From: DASQBT01 sp963782495
GTDB taxonomy: Bacteria > Pseudomonadota > Gammaproteobacteria > Burkholderiales > Thiobacillaceae
Reading direction: 5' to 3'
Assembly: GCA_963782495.1 (NCBI GenBank)
Contig: CAWAJU010000004.1
Coordinates: 1-64,000 of the forward strand
DNA length: 64,000 nucleotides
The position numbers were made by a program, and so were the translations under genes. The notes under the pieces are model-generated. The model saw only the letters and a list, made by a program, of their open reading frames with translations, had not been told where the DNA came from and did not search any database. Each line of letters opens with the position of its first letter. Position 1 is the stretch's first letter. Of this stretch, positions 28,263 through 39,538 are shown one piece after another.

Positions 28263-29075
28263 ATGTACAAACAAGTTCTGGCAGTCATGGGGCTATCGGC
28301 CCTATTTCAGATGACCGAAGTCCGTGCGATAGCTTTGGCGCCGGAGGTGGCGGGGACTTTCTTGAATGGCGATGGCGCCAACAGCCACTGGGTACAGGTA
28401 TATGCCCGCGCGTCCGAACAGTCGGACGGACCCGATGGCTGGCGGGGTTCAACCTATGGCGCGTATACGTGGGGAACGGGCATCTGGGGGCTGGCCGACG
28501 CGAACCAGGTTCTGACCCTTTCCGCTGGCGATCCCTATGTCCTCAAGACGCTTTCCGGGGTGGCGAGCCAGATCAGCTTTTCCAACCAGGCTTACCTGGA
28601 CCAATGGAGCGCGACCTGGGGAACCCAAGACCTTGCGCCCATCTTCAGCAATGCGCCAGGGGAAAACCAGGAAAACTTCGCCATGCATTTTACCGGCTAC
28701 ATCTCAATCACCGACCCGGGAATGTACAACTTTGGGGTGATGTATGACGACGGCTTCAGTTTCACCCTGACAGGTGCGGGCGGCGCGTCCCTTGCCATCA
28801 GCCAGGACGGTCTCAATTCACGCGACAGGCTTGGGTTTGACGAGGATCTCGCGCTCGGCAGCGGTCTCTACGCATTCGACCTTGTCGCCTACAACCGGCT
28901 GGAAGTCGGCGTGGTGAACCTGAGCTGGGCGGAGAATGGGGGAGACTGGACCACGATCACCCAGGACCATCTCTTTACCTCGGCCGTGCCCGAGCCCGGG
29001 AGCATGCATATGATGCTGGCCGGCTTGGCCATGCTTGGCATGGTCGGACGCCGCCTCCGGAAGCCAGCGGCCTGA
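28263..29075 (+). CDS. PEP-CTERM sorted surface protein
   Basis: About 270 residues. The ATG at 28263 follows GGGGGAGAG. A signal peptide covers residues about 1-23 (MGLSALFQMTEVRA). The central domain (GYISITDPGMYNFGVMYDDGF) looks like a PA14-type beta-sandwich, a carbohydrate-binding fold. The C-terminus is a complete PEP-CTERM signal: VPEPGSMHMM, a hydrophobic helix (LAGLAMLGMVG) and a basic tail RRLRK. Such proteins are cut and anchored by exosortase, usually in species making exopolysaccharide. Its stop overlaps the next gene (TGATG), placing it first in the Pga-type operon. Exosortase itself is not in this window. Confidence 0.88.
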   Translation: MYKQVLAVMGLSALFQMTEVRAIALAPEVAGTFLNGDGANSHWVQVYARASEQSDGPDGWRGSTYGAYTWGTGIWGLADANQVLTLSAGDPYVLKTLSGVASQISFSNQAYLDQWSATWGTQDLAPIFSNAPGENQENFAMHFTGYISITDPGMYNFGVMYDDGFSFTLTGAGGASLAISQDGLNSRDRLGFDEDLALGSGLYAFDLVAYNRLEVGVVNLSWAENGGDWTTITQDHLFTSAVPEPGSMHMMLAGLAMLGMVGRRLRKPAA

Positions 29076-29437
29076 TGCACCGCAAGCCACTCACGGGCTG
29101 GTTGAAGAGACTGGCGCATGTTGTGGCCTTGCTGGCGGGCTGGCTGCTGTTTGGCTGGTTCTGGTGGCATGTGCTGGCTACTCAGGAAATCTACCGCCCC
29201 GGGCTGATACTTCTGTTGGCGGGGTCGGCAATCATCTTCCCGGTAGTCACGCTTTTCTGGGTCAAGCATAACCGCCGCATCTATCGCGCCAAGGGTCCGC
29301 GCCGACGAATTCGTGCAGTCACCGAGCAGTACGCGCACGATTGGGAGGGGCGGGCCATAGTGAGTGACTGGAGCGCGCTCAGACATGCGCGATCCATCGT
29401 CGTGCGCCTCGACGCAGAGAGCAAGGTCTACCAGTGA
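29075..29437 (+). CDS. pgaD: PgaD-like inner membrane protein
   Basis: A 120-residue protein with two transmembrane helices (about residues 14-33 and 44-62). The pattern WLKRLAHVVALLAGWLLFGWFWWHV and a cytosolic basic tail match PgaD, the accessory subunit needed with PgaC for poly-N-acetylglucosamine synthesis. The ATG overlaps the stop of the PEP-CTERM gene (TGATG), and its own stop overlaps the next gene (GTGA). Confidence 0.75.
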   Translation: MHRKPLTGWLKRLAHVVALLAGWLLFGWFWWHVLATQEIYRPGLILLLAGSAIIFPVVTLFWVKHNRRIYRAKGPRRRIRAVTEQYAHDWEGRAIVSDWSALRHARSIVVRLDAESKVYQ

Positions 29438-30714
29438 GTACCGATGCGGTGGCAGTCCTGTCGGCCATACAGCACAACCTGCTCTACACGGTCGCACTAT
29501 TCTTCTTCGCCGCCTATCCCATTGTCACCGGCATCATGTGGATTACCACGTCCTTGTTCTTTCGCGGGCGTTGGGAGAAGGAAGACAGGCAGGACAAACA
29601 GGCACAGGCGCGCGACGCGATTCGGCCCAAGGTGTCGATCGTGATTCCGGCGCACAATGAAGAACGGGTTCTGGCCTCGGCAATCGAGGCTGCGTGCCGG
29701 ATCGATTATCCCGACTATGAAGTGGTGGTGGTCGACGACGGCTCGACCGACCAAACCGCTGCTGTGGTCGCATCCTATGTTCGGTCGAACAGGATCAGGT
29801 CCATACGCAAACAGCAAAACCAGGGCAAGGCCATGGCGCTCAATGATGCCTTGCCCTGCCTGAATGGCGAGATTGTCCTGATCATGGACGCAGACGCGGA
29901 ACCCGAGCCGGACATCATTCATCGCATGCTGCCTCATTTTGCCAGCGCTCGGGTGGCCGCTGTGACCGGCAATCCAAGGGTGAAGAACGTCGATACCTTC
30001 CTCGCCCGGCTGCAGTTGATGGAGTTCACTTCCATCGTGAGCCTGTTGCGGCGCTCGCAAAGAATTTGGGGGCGCATCGTCACCGTCTCGGGGGTGGTCG
30101 CCGCATTCCGAAAAGTGGCCTTGTTCGACGCCGGCGGGTTTTCGCCCGACATGGCCACCGAGGACATCGAGATGACCTGGAAGCTGCAGAAGCGCTTCTG
30201 GGATGTGCGCTACGAGCCACGCGCCCTTGTCTGGATGACCGTTCCGTCGACGTACAAGGCGCACTTCAAGCAGCGCCTGCGCTGGGCGCGCGGCCTGATG
30301 CAGGTTCTGCGCCGGCATTGTGATGTGCTAGCCCACTGGAAGCTGCGCCGCATGTGGCCGATCTTTGTCGAATCGGTCCTGTCCGCGCTGTGGGCAATCT
30401 GCTTTGTGGTGCTGACCACGATCTGGATCGTCTCGTATTCAATGGGCGTTCCACCGGTCGGCGCGAATCCCATCCCGAATTTCTGGGGGATGGTCATCGC
30501 CACGATTTGCATCGTGCAGCTGATTACGGGCACCTGGATGGATCGCAGCTACGATCCGGATACGGTCAAGTATTTTCCCTACGCGGTGTATTACCCGATT
30601 GTCTACTGGATGATCTTGCAGACGACGACGGTCCTGTCTCTGCATCATTTTCTCAAGAGGCCCAGTCGCAAGACTGTCTCGTGGAATACCCAACGGCTGA
30701 AGACTGAATCTTGA
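29434..30714 (+). CDS. pgaC: PgaC-like poly-beta-1,6-N-acetylglucosamine synthase
   Basis: A 426-residue processive GT2 glycosyltransferase in the inner membrane. A GTG start overlaps the PgaD stop. One N-terminal membrane helix (residues about 14-37) precedes the catalytic domain: SIVIPAHNEE, VVVVDDGSTD, LIMDADAEPE (DxD), ATEDIEMTWKL (TED) and the QRLRWARG motif (QxxRW) that binds the growing chain. Three to four C-terminal helices (about residues 300-400) form the export channel. It uses UDP-GlcNAc in the family. It works with PgaD and the downstream porin. Confidence 0.88.
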   Translation: MSTDAVAVLSAIQHNLLYTVALFFFAAYPIVTGIMWITTSLFFRGRWEKEDRQDKQAQARDAIRPKVSIVIPAHNEERVLASAIEAACRIDYPDYEVVVVDDGSTDQTAAVVASYVRSNRIRSIRKQQNQGKAMALNDALPCLNGEIVLIMDADAEPEPDIIHRMLPHFASARVAAVTGNPRVKNVDTFLARLQLMEFTSIVSLLRRSQRIWGRIVTVSGVVAAFRKVALFDAGGFSPDMATEDIEMTWKLQKRFWDVRYEPRALVWMTVPSTYKAHFKQRLRWARGLMQVLRRHCDVLAHWKLRRMWPIFVESVLSALWAICFVVLTTIWIVSYSMGVPPVGANPIPNFWGMVIATICIVQLITGTWMDRSYDPDTVKYFPYAVYYPIVYWMILQTTTVLSLHHFLKRPSRKTVSWNTQRLKTES

Positions 30715-32789
30715 GAACCCGGCTGCTATGTTCCCTGCTTGCGAGCATGCTGGCCTTCCCCGCGTGGGCAGGTCCGCGCGACGAAGCACGGCGTCTCGTT
30801 GACGCGCATCAGTACCCCGCGGCGCTGGCGATCTTCAATGAACTGGTTCAATCCAATCCGAACGATGTCGACCTGCTGATCGAAACCGCTCGGGTGAATG
30901 CCTGGGATGATCGGCATGACGCGGCAATTGCGCTCTATCGACGGGCGATGGAACGGGCGCCCACGCGCATCCCGGATGTGCGGTTGGCACTGGCCTGGCA
31001 GCTCTTGTGGTCGGGCAAGGCGGGCGAAGCGCTGCCCTGGTTCAAGGCTGCACTGAGCGCTCAGCCGGCCCGCATCGAAGCCTTGCACGGCAAGGCGGAG
31101 GCACTGGTGGCATTGCACAGGCCGAAAGAGGCGCTGATCGCCTACCAACGAATATTGAGTCTGGCACCCGCGGATGCAAAGGCGCAACTCAACACGGCGC
31201 GCTTGATGCTGGTGAATGATCGACATGACTATCCGGCAGCGCTTGCGATCTTCGATGAACAGGTCAAAACCAACCCGAACGACACCGATCTATTGATCGA
31301 GGCCGCAAAAGCAAATGTCCAGGGTGATCGGCATGACGCAGCGATCGCGCTCTACCGGCGTGCTATCGAATTGGCGCCTGCACGCATCGCCGATGTTCGC
31401 CTGCCGCTGGGCTGGCAACTGCTGTGGGCAAATAAGCCAGATGAATCGCTGATTCAATTTGACGCCCAACTGATTGCTCAACCCACTCACATCGAAGCGT
31501 TGCACGGCAAGGCGGAGGCGCTGACGGCCTTGAACAGGCTGGACGAAGCGTCGGCTGTCTACGGGCAGATATTGAGCCTCGCGCCGCAAGATTCCAAGGC
31601 TCAACTCAACGCTGCACGGGTGCTCCTTTGGCAGGGGCAGAACCAGGCCGCTCAGAAGGCATTCCAGCGCATTCTTGCCCAACACCCGGGCAACCGCCAG
31701 GCATTGACCGGCCTGGCGCGGGCACAAAACAACCTTGGGCTGCACCAGCACGCAGCACGAAACTTCTCGACCCTGGTTGGGGACGATGCCGATCTCAAAT
31801 TTGAGTATGCCCGAGCGCTGTACTGGGCCGGCATGGATGAAGAAGCGGTACGTGAATTGAAGGGCCTGGATGGCCATGAGGCGGCGAGCCTGCGCGCGCG
31901 CATCCAACGAGGCTTGAGCCGCATATTGAGCTTCAATGCGGAATCTTCCTCCGACAGTGACCGGCTCGACATCAACGCAGCGACACTCCAGGCGAACTTC
32001 AGTCCCCGGATACATGAGAATCTGGAATTGAGCGTCCGCCAAGCCTCGCTGGACCAGCAGGGTAGCCACCTGGATGGACAGACCTACTGGCTCGGTTACG
32101 GATGGCGTAGCGGTGGGCTCGACTCCTCGTATGGCTTGACGTGGCCCACCCTGTATCTGGGCATGCGCAACTATGCGGGCTGGCAGAGCCTGGCCTGGAA
32201 AGCGCGCGCAAAATGGCTGCCGGCAGACCAGTGGCGTTGGGATTTCGAGGCAGGCAATGAAATCGTTGAAAACATCGCTTCGATCCAGAACCATGTCAGA
32301 TTCGACTATCTGAGCGGGGGATTTGATTTTCGTCCTGCGCCGCTTTGGCTGCTCAATCTAGGCGCCGTGGCCGGCCGCTTCGATGACGGCAATCAGCGCA
32401 AGAAACTGGTTGGTCGCATTGAATATCGCGTGACCAGGGATCCGCGGCTGACCGTAGGGGTCGAAGGCATGGGCTTCAACGACAGCAACCCACCCTCACC
32501 TGGCCGGGGGTACTACAGTCCAGAAAGTTATCGCGAAATCAAGCTTGCCGGCGGAATTGAAGCGACTGTCCAGGGTTGGGATTTGTACGGCAAAGCTGCG
32601 CTGGGCGAACTTTGGGAGCAACCTGGTTCCAGCAGCAATCTGTATCAGGTTGAAGCTTCCGCCACTCACGCTATGCGATGGGGCAAGCTGCGTTTCTATG
32701 CCGGCCGCTCGGATTCGGCTTCCCTCACCTCGGGTGGAGGCGGATACTGGCGCACTTACGTGGGCGGGACGGTCAGCGTGTTGTTCTAG
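30711..32789 (+). CDS. pgaA: PgaA-like TPR outer membrane export porin
   Basis: A 692-residue protein. The likely TTG start at 30711 overlaps the pgaC stop (TTGA). A signal peptide (residues 1-21, LLASMLAFPAWAG) precedes TPR repeats (about 22-400) and a C-terminal beta-barrel (about 400-692, alternating pattern, ending GGTVSVLF with terminal Phe, typical of outer membrane proteins). Two TPR modules of about 140 residues are near copies (YPAALAIFNEL... and YPAALAIFDEQ...), an internal tandem duplication. PgaA moves the polymer across the outer membrane in the family. No pgaB deacetylase is present in the operon. Confidence 0.78.
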   Translation: MRTRLLCSLLASMLAFPAWAGPRDEARRLVDAHQYPAALAIFNELVQSNPNDVDLLIETARVNAWDDRHDAAIALYRRAMERAPTRIPDVRLALAWQLLWSGKAGEALPWFKAALSAQPARIEALHGKAEALVALHRPKEALIAYQRILSLAPADAKAQLNTARLMLVNDRHDYPAALAIFDEQVKTNPNDTDLLIEAAKANVQGDRHDAAIALYRRAIELAPARIADVRLPLGWQLLWANKPDESLIQFDAQLIAQPTHIEALHGKAEALTALNRLDEASAVYGQILSLAPQDSKAQLNAARVLLWQGQNQAAQKAFQRILAQHPGNRQALTGLARAQNNLGLHQHAARNFSTLVGDDADLKFEYARALYWAGMDEEAVRELKGLDGHEAASLRARIQRGLSRILSFNAESSSDSDRLDINAATLQANFSPRIHENLELSVRQASLDQQGSHLDGQTYWLGYGWRSGGLDSSYGLTWPTLYLGMRNYAGWQSLAWKARAKWLPADQWRWDFEAGNEIVENIASIQNHVRFDYLSGGFDFRPAPLWLLNLGAVAGRFDDGNQRKKLVGRIEYRVTRDPRLTVGVEGMGFNDSNPPSPGRGYYSPESYREIKLAGGIEATVQGWDLYGKAALGELWEQPGSSSNLYQVEASATHAMRWGKLRFYAGRSDSASLTSGGGGYWRTYVGGTVSVLF

Positions 32790-32790
32790 G

Positions 32791-32818
32791 CTTGAAATCT
32801 CACCGGCATTCCCCACAT
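32791..32818 (+). promoter_or_regulatory. Sigma-32 heat-shock promoter for clpB
   Basis: CTTGAAA at 32791-32797, a 13-base spacer, then CCCCACAT at 32811-32818. The sigma-32 consensus is CTTGAAA and CCCCATnT with 11-16 bases between. The site begins one base after the pgaA stop and ends 30 bases before the clpB ATG. Confidence 0.85.
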
Positions 32819-32848
32819 AGACTGTATTGTTTATCGAGGGAATGCCCC

Positions 32849-35434
<2,586 letters not shown>

Positions 35435-35562
35435 CAATAAACGGTTTGCGCGACCGTTCCCAGGGGCAAACGAAAAGGCTAGCGCACGGAGCCTGCGCAG
35501 CGGGCTAAGCGGGGCTGTTACACGCGAGAGCGTCAGACTGCAATGTTACGCGCCCGGTTCAG

Positions 35563-36255
35563 TCAGACGCCGGCGAACAGGACACCGAACATCCTTTCTC
35601 GGCTCGCACTGGAAAGACCGTGCAGGACCTGGACCGCTTCCTGGGCGACACGTTGATCACGTGACTGGAAGTATTGAATCGCAAGTCTGTACCAGGTGGC
35701 CGCCAATGGGGGGTCGAGGCTGCGCAGTTGTTGCAGTGCCTGTGATATACCGGCCGCGCCTTTCAGTTGATAGAACGTGAGTCCAAGGTTGTACCAGGCT
35801 GGCAGGTAATCCGGATTGATGCGTACCGCGTCGCGATAAGCGCGCATGGCCTCAAGGAAACGTCCGCTATCGCGGTACGCATTGCCCAGATTGTTTCTGC
35901 CATTCAAATCTCGGGGTTCGATCTGCAGTTCCTTGAGATAGGCGGAAATGGCTTCGGGATACAGCTTCAGTTGGGCAAGGCCACGCCCGAGCACGAACCA
36001 GGCCGTCGCATTTTTCGGTTCGGCTTTCGTCCATTGTTTTCCCAGGGCCATCAAACCTTGCCAGTCGCCACGCCTTTCCCGGGCGATGGCGTCCGTGGTC
36101 CAGTCAGGACGGCTCGCAACCGGCGTGCGCTGTGCGCCTGCGCGGTAGGCATGACCAGAGTCGTAGGGCAATTTGCCTGCCTGGACAGCGGCTGCGTCTG
36201 AACACAGGCAAACTGCGACACTGGCCGCAAGGACGTATGGGACGATAAGCTGCAT
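35563..36255 (-). CDS. Exported TPR-repeat protein
   Basis: A 230-residue protein with a signal peptide (residues 1-24, LAASVAVCLCSDAAA) followed by three to four TPR units (AWFVLGRGLAQLKLYPEAISAY; NGRNNLGNAYRDSGRFLEAMRAY; AWYNLGLTFYQLKGAAG). TPRs bind partner proteins; the partner is unknown. It runs opposite to clpB, with a 128-base gap in which I see no gene or clear terminator. It stands as a single gene. Confidence 0.75.
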   Translation of the reverse strand: MQLIVPYVLAASVAVCLCSDAAAVQAGKLPYDSGHAYRAGAQRTPVASRPDWTTDAIARERRGDWQGLMALGKQWTKAEPKNATAWFVLGRGLAQLKLYPEAISAYLKELQIEPRDLNGRNNLGNAYRDSGRFLEAMRAYRDAVRINPDYLPAWYNLGLTFYQLKGAAGISQALQQLRSLDPPLAATWYRLAIQYFQSRDQRVAQEAVQVLHGLSSASRERMFGVLFAGV

Positions 36256-36328
36256 GGGAAGGACGATCAGGGGGCGACAGCGCTTATATTAACGTCAGCC
36301 CGGCAGGCTTGCCAGAAGATGGCATTAG

Positions 36329-37141
36329 TCAAGACGGTATATCGGCTCCATGCCGTGTCAACAGACCCGCAAATAGCACTGCCAGCAATCCGGTCAGGAA
36401 AATGCCGTCAAAGGTCCCCGCGCCGCCGATGGAAGCGATGGGCGCGCCCAGTCCTTGAATCTTTCCCAGGTTCATCAGATCCGCACCAATCAGGGTTCCG
36501 AGGCTGCCACAGATGTAGGCCAGTGGTGCGGCATGGCGCCGGGATAGAAAGAGCGCCACGATGGCCGTCGCCAAGGGAGGCACGATGATCGGCTCCGCAA
36601 TACCCAAGCCGGCAACCGGGTAAGCGAGGAGGTGGCAAATTGTGGCGATCACCCCGATGCCGACGAGACTCAGCCCGAAAAGCTGATTCTTGACCATGAG
36701 ATAGAACGAAAGCACGGTTGGAACGATGGCACCGCCCACGTTGACGGCAAGCACGGTGGCAGGCCATTCCCGAATCACCGGGATGACGTAGTGAATGCCG
36801 AAATAACTCACTTCAGCGGCGGTGGCTGTGTGTCGCTCGGGAAGATAGGCAACGGGGATATTGATATAACTCCACAGCAAGGACAGGACGAGCACAATGA
36901 ATACGTTCCGGGATCGGATTCCCATGCTGGCGGACGCATAGTGAAGAATGTTCGAGGCAACCAGGCCGACCACCAGACCAAGCAATGCCGACAGCAACAA
37001 CAGGAAAGGCAGCGTAATGGGAAAGTAGTGCAATCCGGAAGCAAGCATCGGGTAGGAGGAGGATCGAATCCTTGTGGAGCTTTGTGGTTGGAGGTCAGCA
37101 ATCAACGTGGGTTCCCCAACACACTGAGGCGCGAGCCGCAT
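36329..37141 (-). CDS. DUF1614-family inner membrane protein
   Basis: Up to 270 residues, with about eight hydrophobic segments (FPITLPFLLLLSALLGLVVGLVASNIL; NVFIVLVLSLLWSYI; LATAIVALFLS; FLTGLLAVLFAGLL). The Gly-rich ASIGGAGTFDGIFLTG near the C-terminus and the general layout match DUF1614 proteins, function unknown. The true start may be the ATG at 37048 (MLASGLHYFP), since the first 31 residues are polar and unlike the family; neither start has a good ribosome-binding site. Confidence 0.7.
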   Translation of the reverse strand: MRLAPQCVGEPTLIADLQPQSSTRIRSSSYPMLASGLHYFPITLPFLLLLSALLGLVVGLVASNILHYASASMGIRSRNVFIVLVLSLLWSYINIPVAYLPERHTATAAEVSYFGIHYVIPVIREWPATVLAVNVGGAIVPTVLSFYLMVKNQLFGLSLVGIGVIATICHLLAYPVAGLGIAEPIIVPPLATAIVALFLSRRHAAPLAYICGSLGTLIGADLMNLGKIQGLGAPIASIGGAGTFDGIFLTGLLAVLFAGLLTRHGADIPS

Positions 37142-37652
37142 TGCGCCGCGGCGGGATACCAGCTGGCGAGGCCGGCATTCAATTCATGAACTGCGTTCCC
37201 TTGCATGCGCCGACCACCGCCGGCAACACCCGCTGAACCGCGTCCAGGGGCAGGCGAGCGCCCGGGTGTCGCTACCGGCGACTTCCCGCGCCGGTCTTCA
37301 TTAAACCAGGCGCGCTTGCACTTACCCTACTGAAATTCTGTGGAAATGGCGTTCGATGCGCGCAAGCCACCTCTCAGTAACATTACGATTTGACATCGAC
37401 TCAGCTCCTCACGAGACCTGATCCGCCACCGGATTGCATGCCAGTCCAACAACTGCGGCGACTGCTCTCTCACCAAGTATCCGCGCGTACCCGGGCCGGA
37501 ACGTATTTTCTGCACCATGGCCCTCCGGCTGGAAATTGATGTCTCCAAGGGACGGATGGGGAGCTCACTTGCGCTGGCAACCCGGAAATCTTGCCAAGCG
37601 AGCACGCCAGCATACGCGCAGGTGCTGCGTGCAGCGGGCGTGCGCCCAGGAC
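37142..37652. other. Intergenic region
   Basis: About 510 bases between two minus-strand genes. A minus-strand open frame covers about 37,330-37,750 (VREQSPQLLDWHAIRW), but it runs into the next gene and has no recognised family or start signal. I leave it uncalled. Confidence 0.4.
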
Positions 37653-38459
37653 TTAATGCTTCTGGGTGCCGAGTTGCTGCAACTTCTCGTTCATCTGATC
37701 CAGGGCAGCGAGAACGGAATGCTGTATGTCGTGGCCCATCTGACGGGCGAACCACTGCACGGCCTCGTTCTCCTGGACGCGCACAAACCTTTCCAGATCC
37801 TTCAGATCAATATTGCGCGTGATATAGAGGTTTTGCATTAGATACTCGTTTGCCGAGCTACCGTCGATCTGCTCGCGCAGTTTGGCCAACTTGGCCTCAC
37901 GGCCCGCTTGGGGCAATTTGGGGCCGAGTATCTTGCGGGCCGTTTCGTAGCGCATTTCCGCGAGCGTGCGAGAACCGGCCGTAGCGGTGTCCAAACGCTC
38001 TATCAATTTCACCCTGTGCGTGTCTGGCGGGCTTTTCTGAAATCCAACGACGTAGGCGTCAACCGCCCCCTTGGTGGAATTCAGGTCTTCCGCGACTACA
38101 CGATGCATCACCTTCAAGTAGGTTGGGTCCCGCATCGCGGCAACGGCATCGCGCAGGTGAATCCGGTCGCCGGTCGCAGCCAGTGCGGTGGTAATTTCAC
38201 CCGCCATACGGTTTCCGTCCAGAGCATTCTTGAGCACCGCCTCAAATTCCTTGCGCTGCTTACCGGTCAATTCCGCAACGCGAGAATCAGAAGCCATCTG
38301 TGCATCCAGGTTCTTGCCTAGTCCTTGCAGGGTTTCGCGAGCTCCGGACAGATCCATGGCCCGTCCAGCCAGGTCCTTTACCTCGTCCGCGTGAACCACA
38401 GACGCGCCCAGCATAAAGGCAATGATCGTCCACCAAAGAATACGCAACGAATTTGACAT
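37653..38459 (-). CDS. Exported protein, possibly DUF2059-like
   Basis: A 268-residue protein with a signal peptide (residues 1-24, ILWWTIIAFMLGASVVHAD). The mature part is helical. Two stretches recall DUF2059-type proteins: the beginning (AGRAMDLSGARETLQGLG) and the end (DLERFVRVQENEAVQWFARQM), where DUF2059 has a similar segment on an otherwise helical fold. Function is unknown, and the match is from memory. It is a single gene, preceded by an AT-rich stretch at 38,470-38,560 that probably holds its promoter. Confidence 0.6.
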   Translation of the reverse strand: MSNSLRILWWTIIAFMLGASVVHADEVKDLAGRAMDLSGARETLQGLGKNLDAQMASDSRVAELTGKQRKEFEAVLKNALDGNRMAGEITTALAATGDRIHLRDAVAAMRDPTYLKVMHRVVAEDLNSTKGAVDAYVVGFQKSPPDTHRVKLIERLDTATAGSRTLAEMRYETARKILGPKLPQAGREAKLAKLREQIDGSSANEYLMQNLYITRNIDLKDLERFVRVQENEAVQWFARQMGHDIQHSVLAALDQMNEKLQQLGTQKH

Positions 38460-38697
38460 GATAGTTATCGCTCCTCACATTAGTGTTATGTTGAAATTAT
38501 CCTGTTTGCGCGCGTTCAATGCTCTTAAGCGGCCTGCAAATCGGATGGCAAAGTTTACCAGATGATTGCAAGGCGATCCGCCCGCTGCAGTCGAGCTTGT
38601 TTTTATCCGCGTTGAACGAAGACATATGAGGCTCGCAGAAGTTCGCTGCGGGAGATCAATTTCCCCGGTGTCTCTGCCGCCGGTTCGCAAACGCCAA

Positions 38698-39441
38698 TCA
38701 GAGATCGCCGTTTGCTGCCGCCCGCATCATGTCATCCATCTTGACCCGAATATCCTGTGCACTTTGGCGAAGTTCCGGCGTAATGCCCATGGATTTCCCG
38801 GCGTAATCGAGCCAGGCTACGTTCCAGTCCAGGGTCAGTACCCAGATATTCTTCTGCGCGTCCTCCATCACTGCAATGCGGCAAGGCAGAAAGACCACCA
38901 TCTCGGGTATGAGCTTGAGCAGTTGGCGGCCCACGGCGATGTCACAGAAGCTGAAGACTTCCACGCGTGGCGCGGTATCGTCACCAAGCACGGACCTGAA
39001 GTCCTTCCACATCTGGTTGGAACCGACAAATTTGAAGTTGAGCTGGTTGGCCCGCAGCTTCAGGGATTCGACCACGTCATCAAAGCTCAGGCCTGGTTTG
39101 GCCTTGTACTTGACGGCGAAATAATTCATCGCTTCGCGCGCATCGAGCCGCATCATGTTGGCCATCATGGGCATCGCCATCTGCAGATAACGGCGTTTTT
39201 CTGCATCGGGGATGACCCGGTTCATGCCATAGTCCACGCGCGGCGGCGGCAGGCCTTGTTGCTGGATGATCGGGCCATAGGGAGTCGGCACCGGAGAAAT
39301 CCAGCCGCCGCTGCCTTGCGGGAGGTAGGGGTTCTTGCTCGAGTTCTCGGCGCGCGGTGATTCGTCTGCAGGCTTGGCGAGGGGATCGGCAGCCAGTGCC
39401 AAACCAAACGCGGCCAGCATGATAAGGGCAGGGATGCGCAT
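38698..39441 (-). CDS. DUF302-family exported protein
   Basis: A 247-residue protein with a signal peptide (residues 1-18, IMLAAFGLALAA). The C-terminal half is a DUF302 domain: LSFDDVVESLKLRANQLNF, EVFSFCDIAVGRQLL, PEMVVFLPCRIAVMED, and WVLTLDWNVAWLDYAG. The two Cys and the FLPCRI motif are characteristic. DUF302 proteins are often periplasmic in sulfur-oxidising bacteria; biochemical role unknown. A Pro-rich linker (LPQGSGGWISPVPTPYGP) separates signal and domain. Confidence 0.85.
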   Translation of the reverse strand: MRIPALIMLAAFGLALAADPLAKPADESPRAENSSKNPYLPQGSGGWISPVPTPYGPIIQQQGLPPPRVDYGMNRVIPDAEKRRYLQMAMPMMANMMRLDAREAMNYFAVKYKAKPGLSFDDVVESLKLRANQLNFKFVGSNQMWKDFRSVLGDDTAPRVEVFSFCDIAVGRQLLKLIPEMVVFLPCRIAVMEDAQKNIWVLTLDWNVAWLDYAGKSMGITPELRQSAQDIRVKMDDMMRAAANGDL

Positions 39442-39538
39442 CGGGGTCTCCTCAATCTTTTTACGGCTTGATGCTAGGAGTTCGGGTTTGTCCCGTCAAC
39501 CGCGAGCATCAAGGAGTTACGGAAGATAGAATGTTCAC

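Noticed and set aside
37434..37841. Plus-strand frame of 135 codons
   Set aside because: It overlaps the 3' end of the exported protein at 37653-38459 on the other strand and has no family features.
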